The position numbers and the translations under genes are program-made. DNA of 7,104 nucleotides from an uncultured Clostridium sp. (GTDB lineage: Bacteria; Bacillota_A; Clostridia; TANB77; CAG-508), in NCBI GenBank assembly GCA_947382445.1, contig CANCZH010000079.1:1-7104 (forward strand), in the 5' to 3' direction. Every line of letters begins with the position of its first letter. Positions within the stretch are counted from its first letter, which is position 1. The notes under the pieces are model-generated. The model was given only the letters and a program-made list of their open reading frames with translations, was not told the origin of the DNA and did not search any database. This document shows, one piece after another, positions 4,581 to 7,104 of the stretch.

Positions 4581-6716
4581 ATGAGCGAAGAAGAATTTAA
4601 AAAAGAGAAAGAACATTTAAAACAAACAGTTAAATTGGCAAAACAAACATTGAAACAAGAAGAACACTTTTTTAAAAACTTAGAAAAGTTAACAGAAGAT
4701 GAATACTTATTAGAAAGTTTATCAAAAACACATTTCACTAAATTAAGAAATCTAGAAAAAGCAACATCAAATCCATACTTTGCAAGAATTGACTTTAAAG
4801 AAAAGGAAAGAGAAGTAATTTACATAGGAAAAACTAACATATTTGACGAAGAACATAATGTAGCAGTAGCAGATTGGAGAGCGCCAATATCTAGTGTTTA
4901 TTATGATGGAGAAATTGGAAAAACAGAGTACAAATGTCCAGATGGAATAATTTCAGGAGAGCTCCTATTAAAAAGACAATATCAAATAGAAAATGAGGAA
5001 TTATTAAACTATAATGATATAAACATTACAACAAACGATGAGTTATTACAAGAATGCTTAAAACAAAATTCTGATGTAAGACTAAAAAATATAGTATCAA
5101 CTATACAAAAGGAACAAAATAAAATAATAAGAGCCAATATGTTTAAACCTCTAATTGTGCAGGGAGTAGCAGGTTCAGGAAAAACAACAGTGGCAATACA
5201 TAGAATAGCATATCTAATATATACATACGAAAAGAATTTTAAACCAGAGGATTTCTTAATAATCGCACCAAATAAATTCTTCTTAGACTACATAAAAGAT
5301 AGCTTGCCAGATTTAGGAGTAGATTATGTAAGACAAGAAACATTTGAACAATTTGCAGAAAAAATAATTAAAGACAAATTAAAAATAGAAAATCCAAATA
5401 AAAACCTAATAAAAATAGTTGAAGAAAATAATGAAGAAACGAAAACATTAATTAAAACTACAAAATTCAAAGGAAGTTTAGAATTTAAAGATGCAATAGA
5501 TACATATATAAAAGAATTAAATTCACATATATTAGAAGAAAGAGATTTTGAAATATGCGGAATAAAAATATTTTCAGTAGAAAAGTTACAAAAAATTGTA
5601 CTAGATAATTACAAAAGATATCCATTAAAAGTAAGAATAGAGAAATTAGAAAAATGCATGAAAAAACAAATGGAAAAAATATCAGAGATAGTAATAGAGA
5701 AGATTAAAATAAAGAGAACAAAAGAATTATCATATATAAAATCAGAGGAACAAGAAAAAAGAATAGAGATATTTGAAAAATATGAAAAAGAAATATCAAG
5801 CCTAATAAAAAATAATGGAGCACAAATAGTAAAACAATACACAAAAAATATAAAAATACCATCAGCTATAAATTGCTACAAAAATATACTAAATGATTTC
5901 GAATTACTACATAAATATATAGATGAAGATGTAATAGAATATATTCAAAAAAAATCAAATCAAAAAAATAAAACAATTGAATATGAAGATTTAACACCAA
6001 TACTTCATATTGAATATAATTTATTTGGAATGTCCGAAAAATTAGAATTAAAACATATAGTAATAGATGAAGCACAAGACTATAGTGAATTTCAATTTTA
6101 TACATTAAATGAAGTACTATCAAATAATAAATCATTAACAATATTAGGAGACATAGCACAAGGAATATATGAATATAGAGGAACAAACAACTGGAAAGAA
6201 ATAAATGAAAAAATATTTAAAAATGAAGCTAATATTGAATATTTGAAACAAAGTTATAGAACAACATCAGAAGTAATGGAAGAAGCAAATAAAATAATAA
6301 GAGATATAAAGGACAGATTAAACATATTTTTAGCAAATCCGATATCAAGACATGGAGAAAAGATACAATATTATAAGATGAATGAAAAAGAAAAAATTAA
6401 TAAAATAAAAGAACTAGTAAAAAGTTCAAAAGAAAAAGGACTTTCGAACATAGCGATAATATGTAAAAATAATAAAACTTGTGAAAAAATATATGAAAAT
6501 ATAAAAGATGAATTTGAAAATATAGAAATAATAAATGAAAAATCAGATAGATATATTGGAGGAATAACAATAGTTCCATCATATTATTCAAAGGGATTAG
6601 AATTTGATTCTGTAATAATTGCAGACTATGATGCATACAATGAAGATATACTTGATAAGAAATTATTATATGTGGCAATGACAAGAGCAATGCATATATT
6701 AAATATATTTAACTAA
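4581..6716 (+). CDS. helD: HelD-like RNA polymerase recycling ATPase (UvrD/Rep superfamily 1)
   Basis: Cytoplasmic ATPase related to Bacillus subtilis HelD, which binds RNA polymerase and releases it from stalled or terminated complexes. The 711 residues begin with a charged coiled-coil-prone region (about 1-60; in HelD this arm enters the polymerase secondary channel). The family signature follows: NPYFARIDF (64-72), DWRAPISSVYYDG (98-110), then a Gln-rich lead-in (Q176, Q179) and Walker A GVAGSGKTT (195-203). A long charged helical insert (about 260-460) carries family-specific contacts. Walker B is IVIDEAQD (493-500); motif III ILGDIAQGI (521-529); motif IV SYRTT (558-562); motif V SKGLEFDSVI (670-679); motif VI LLYVAMTRAMHIL (695-707). 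All core motifs look intact. It is slightly shorter than the roughly 775-residue B. subtilis protein. A UvrD-type DNA helicase is less likely because of the DWRAPISS block and N-terminal arm. I found no promoter of its own between the tRNA terminator and the start, and no hairpin terminator directly after it. Confidence 0.93.
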   Translation: MSEEEFKKEKEHLKQTVKLAKQTLKQEEHFFKNLEKLTEDEYLLESLSKTHFTKLRNLEKATSNPYFARIDFKEKEREVIYIGKTNIFDEEHNVAVADWRAPISSVYYDGEIGKTEYKCPDGIISGELLLKRQYQIENEELLNYNDINITTNDELLQECLKQNSDVRLKNIVSTIQKEQNKIIRANMFKPLIVQGVAGSGKTTVAIHRIAYLIYTYEKNFKPEDFLIIAPNKFFLDYIKDSLPDLGVDYVRQETFEQFAEKIIKDKLKIENPNKNLIKIVEENNEETKTLIKTTKFKGSLEFKDAIDTYIKELNSHILEERDFEICGIKIFSVEKLQKIVLDNYKRYPLKVRIEKLEKCMKKQMEKISEIVIEKIKIKRTKELSYIKSEEQEKRIEIFEKYEKEISSLIKNNGAQIVKQYTKNIKIPSAINCYKNILNDFELLHKYIDEDVIEYIQKKSNQKNKTIEYEDLTPILHIEYNLFGMSEKLELKHIVIDEAQDYSEFQFYTLNEVLSNNKSLTILGDIAQGIYEYRGTNNWKEINEKIFKNEANIEYLKQSYRTTSEVMEEANKIIRDIKDRLNIFLANPISRHGEKIQYYKMNEKEKINKIKELVKSSKEKGLSNIAIICKNNKTCEKIYENIKDEFENIEIINEKSDRYIGGITIVPSYYSKGLEFDSVIIADYDAYNEDILDKKLLYVAMTRAMHILNIFN

Positions 6717-6791
6717 AAGGCTCATAAATAGGCAATTATAAGCGATTGAAAACTGATGAAAAATAAAAAATAAATAAAATTTAAAAAAATG

Positions 6792-6820
6792 TTGACACAC
6801 AATAAAAATGGTGTTAAAAT
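6792..6820 (+). promoter_or_regulatory. Tandem promoter P1 (rRNA type)
   Basis: TTGACA (6792-6797), 17-bp spacer, TAAAAT (6815-6820), with TGT directly before the -10 (extended -10). A nearly pure A/T stretch of about 30 bp lies upstream. Start expected near 6827. Confidence 0.85.
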
Positions 6821-6892
6821 ACCAAACAGTGTAACGAAAATATACAAAAAAACGACATCAAAAAAGTTTTTTAAAAAGTTTAAAAAAATGTG

Positions 6893-6921
6893 TTGACAAC
6901 TAAAAAGAATGGTGTTAAAAT
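6893..6921 (+). promoter_or_regulatory. Tandem promoter P2 (rRNA type)
   Basis: TTGACA (6893-6898), 17-bp spacer, TAAAAT (6916-6921), preceded by the same TGGTGT as in P1. Start expected near 6928, inside the conserved CAAACAG element. Confidence 0.85.
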
Positions 6922-6990
6922 AACAAACAGCGTTACGAAAGTTAGACAAAAAAAGATAAAAAAACACATTAAAAAAATTTAAAAAAAGTG

Positions 6991-7020
6991 TTGACAAAAT
7001 ACAGCTCGTTATGCTAAAAT
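6991..7020 (+). promoter_or_regulatory. Tandem promoter P3 (rRNA type)
   Basis: TTGACA (6991-6996), 18-bp spacer, TAAAAT (7015-7020), with TGC directly upstream of the -10. Its spacer is more GC-rich than those of P1 and P2. Start expected near 7027; it is the promoter closest to the downstream leader. Confidence 0.85.
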
Positions 7021-7026
7021 AAAAGA

Positions 7027-7104
7027 CGTCCTCGATGAGAGAACAAAACAAAAAAGTACATTGAAAAGTAAACAATATCCTTTAAGAACCAAGCGGTAGT
7101 AATT
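7027..7104 (+). ncRNA. Probable rRNA operon leader (5' part only)
   Basis: No open reading frame or ribosome binding site follows the three promoters. The sequence GTACATTGAAAAGTAAACAA (7056-7075) resembles the TTTGAAAACT-type element found ahead of and between rRNA genes in Firmicutes, where it contributes to boxA antitermination and RNase III processing stems. A small hairpin CTC-GAT-GAG (7031-7039) precedes it, and TCCTTTAAGAA (7078-7088) is a second boxA-like candidate. The 16S gene itself would lie beyond the window edge; no mature rRNA sequence is visible. Another stable RNA downstream is the main alternative. Confidence 0.6.

Larger units (their letters stand above)
6780..7020 (+). repeat. 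Tandem promoter repeat, three units of about 99 bp
   Basis: The block TTTAAAAAAA-(T)G-TTGACA recurs with TTT starting at 6780, 6879 and 6978. Units 1 and 2 stay similar through the -10 box and beyond it (CAAACAG at 6823-6829 and 6924-6930, then ACGAAA at 6834-6839 and 6935-6940). Unit 3 keeps the upstream A tract and both promoter boxes but diverges in the spacer and downstream. The A/T tracts ahead of each -35 could act as UP elements. The 63 bases between helD and unit 1 (6717-6779) hold only A/T-rich sequence with no hairpin or gene that I can support. Confidence 0.75.

Noticed and set aside
175..6716. Alternative genetic code with TGA as tryptophan
   Set aside because: Tryptophan is encoded by TGG and no in-frame TGA occurs in any of the five genes. 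Absence of TGA stops in only five genes is weak evidence at this base composition.
6858..6890. Hairpin or terminator between P1 and P2 in the A and T runs
   Set aside because: The runs can pair only as weak A-T helices without a GC core, as expected by chance at this base composition; an A-tract or UP-element role is simpler.
6722..7075. Minus-strand open frame of 117 codons opposite the promoter array
   Set aside because: It is Phe/Leu-rich because it is antisense to A-rich promoter DNA, has no Shine-Dalgarno, and covers three conserved promoter units.

Overview
The window comes from a very AT-rich, low-GC Gram-positive bacterium, probably an uncultured Clostridia or other Firmicutes lineage. 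The evidence is strong Shine-Dalgarno sites of the AGGAGGTGAT type, TTGACA/TAAAAT promoters, membrane-anchored sortases (which imply a peptidoglycan wall and a single membrane), a HelD-type RNA polymerase recycling ATPase (a Gram-positive family), and AGA-dominated arginine codon use. Tryptophan is encoded by TGG, and all five stop codons are TAA or TAG. I cannot assign a genus from the sequence alone. All genes seen are on the + strand.

Layout. 1-53: the tail of an upstream transcription unit with two stem-loops, the second a rho-independent terminator. 54-174: a perfect 13-bp inverted repeat, then the promoter and ribosome binding site of alaS. 175-1926: alaS, encoding a compact 583-residue alanyl-tRNA synthetase that has the catalytic core and the editing domain but lacks the beta-barrel insert and the C-terminal C-Ala domain. 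1967-2731: a first sortase, 40 nt after alaS and probably on the same transcript, ended by a terminator. 2783-4244: a second unit with its own promoter, two closely related 222-residue sortases, and a terminator. 4275-4560: a promoter, tRNA-His(GTG), tRNA-Gln(TTG) and a terminator. 4581-6716: a HelD-like UvrD-superfamily ATPase. 6717-7104: no protein gene; three strong promoters spaced about 99 bp apart in a tandem repeat, then a leader that looks like the start of an rRNA operon whose 16S gene would lie beyond the window.

How the genes relate. Most of the window concerns translation and transcription machinery: an aminoacyl-tRNA synthetase, two tRNAs, an RNA polymerase recycling factor and an apparent rRNA promoter array. 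A three-gene sortase cluster for surface-protein anchoring sits within it, with no sortase substrate (no LPxTG-type C-terminal sorting signal) in view. The least ordinary items are the minimal AlaRS with an extra four-cysteine cluster, the tandem sortases with an almost identical active-site DNA block, and the triplicated promoter unit. I see no evidence of a mobile element, CRISPR array or defence system.
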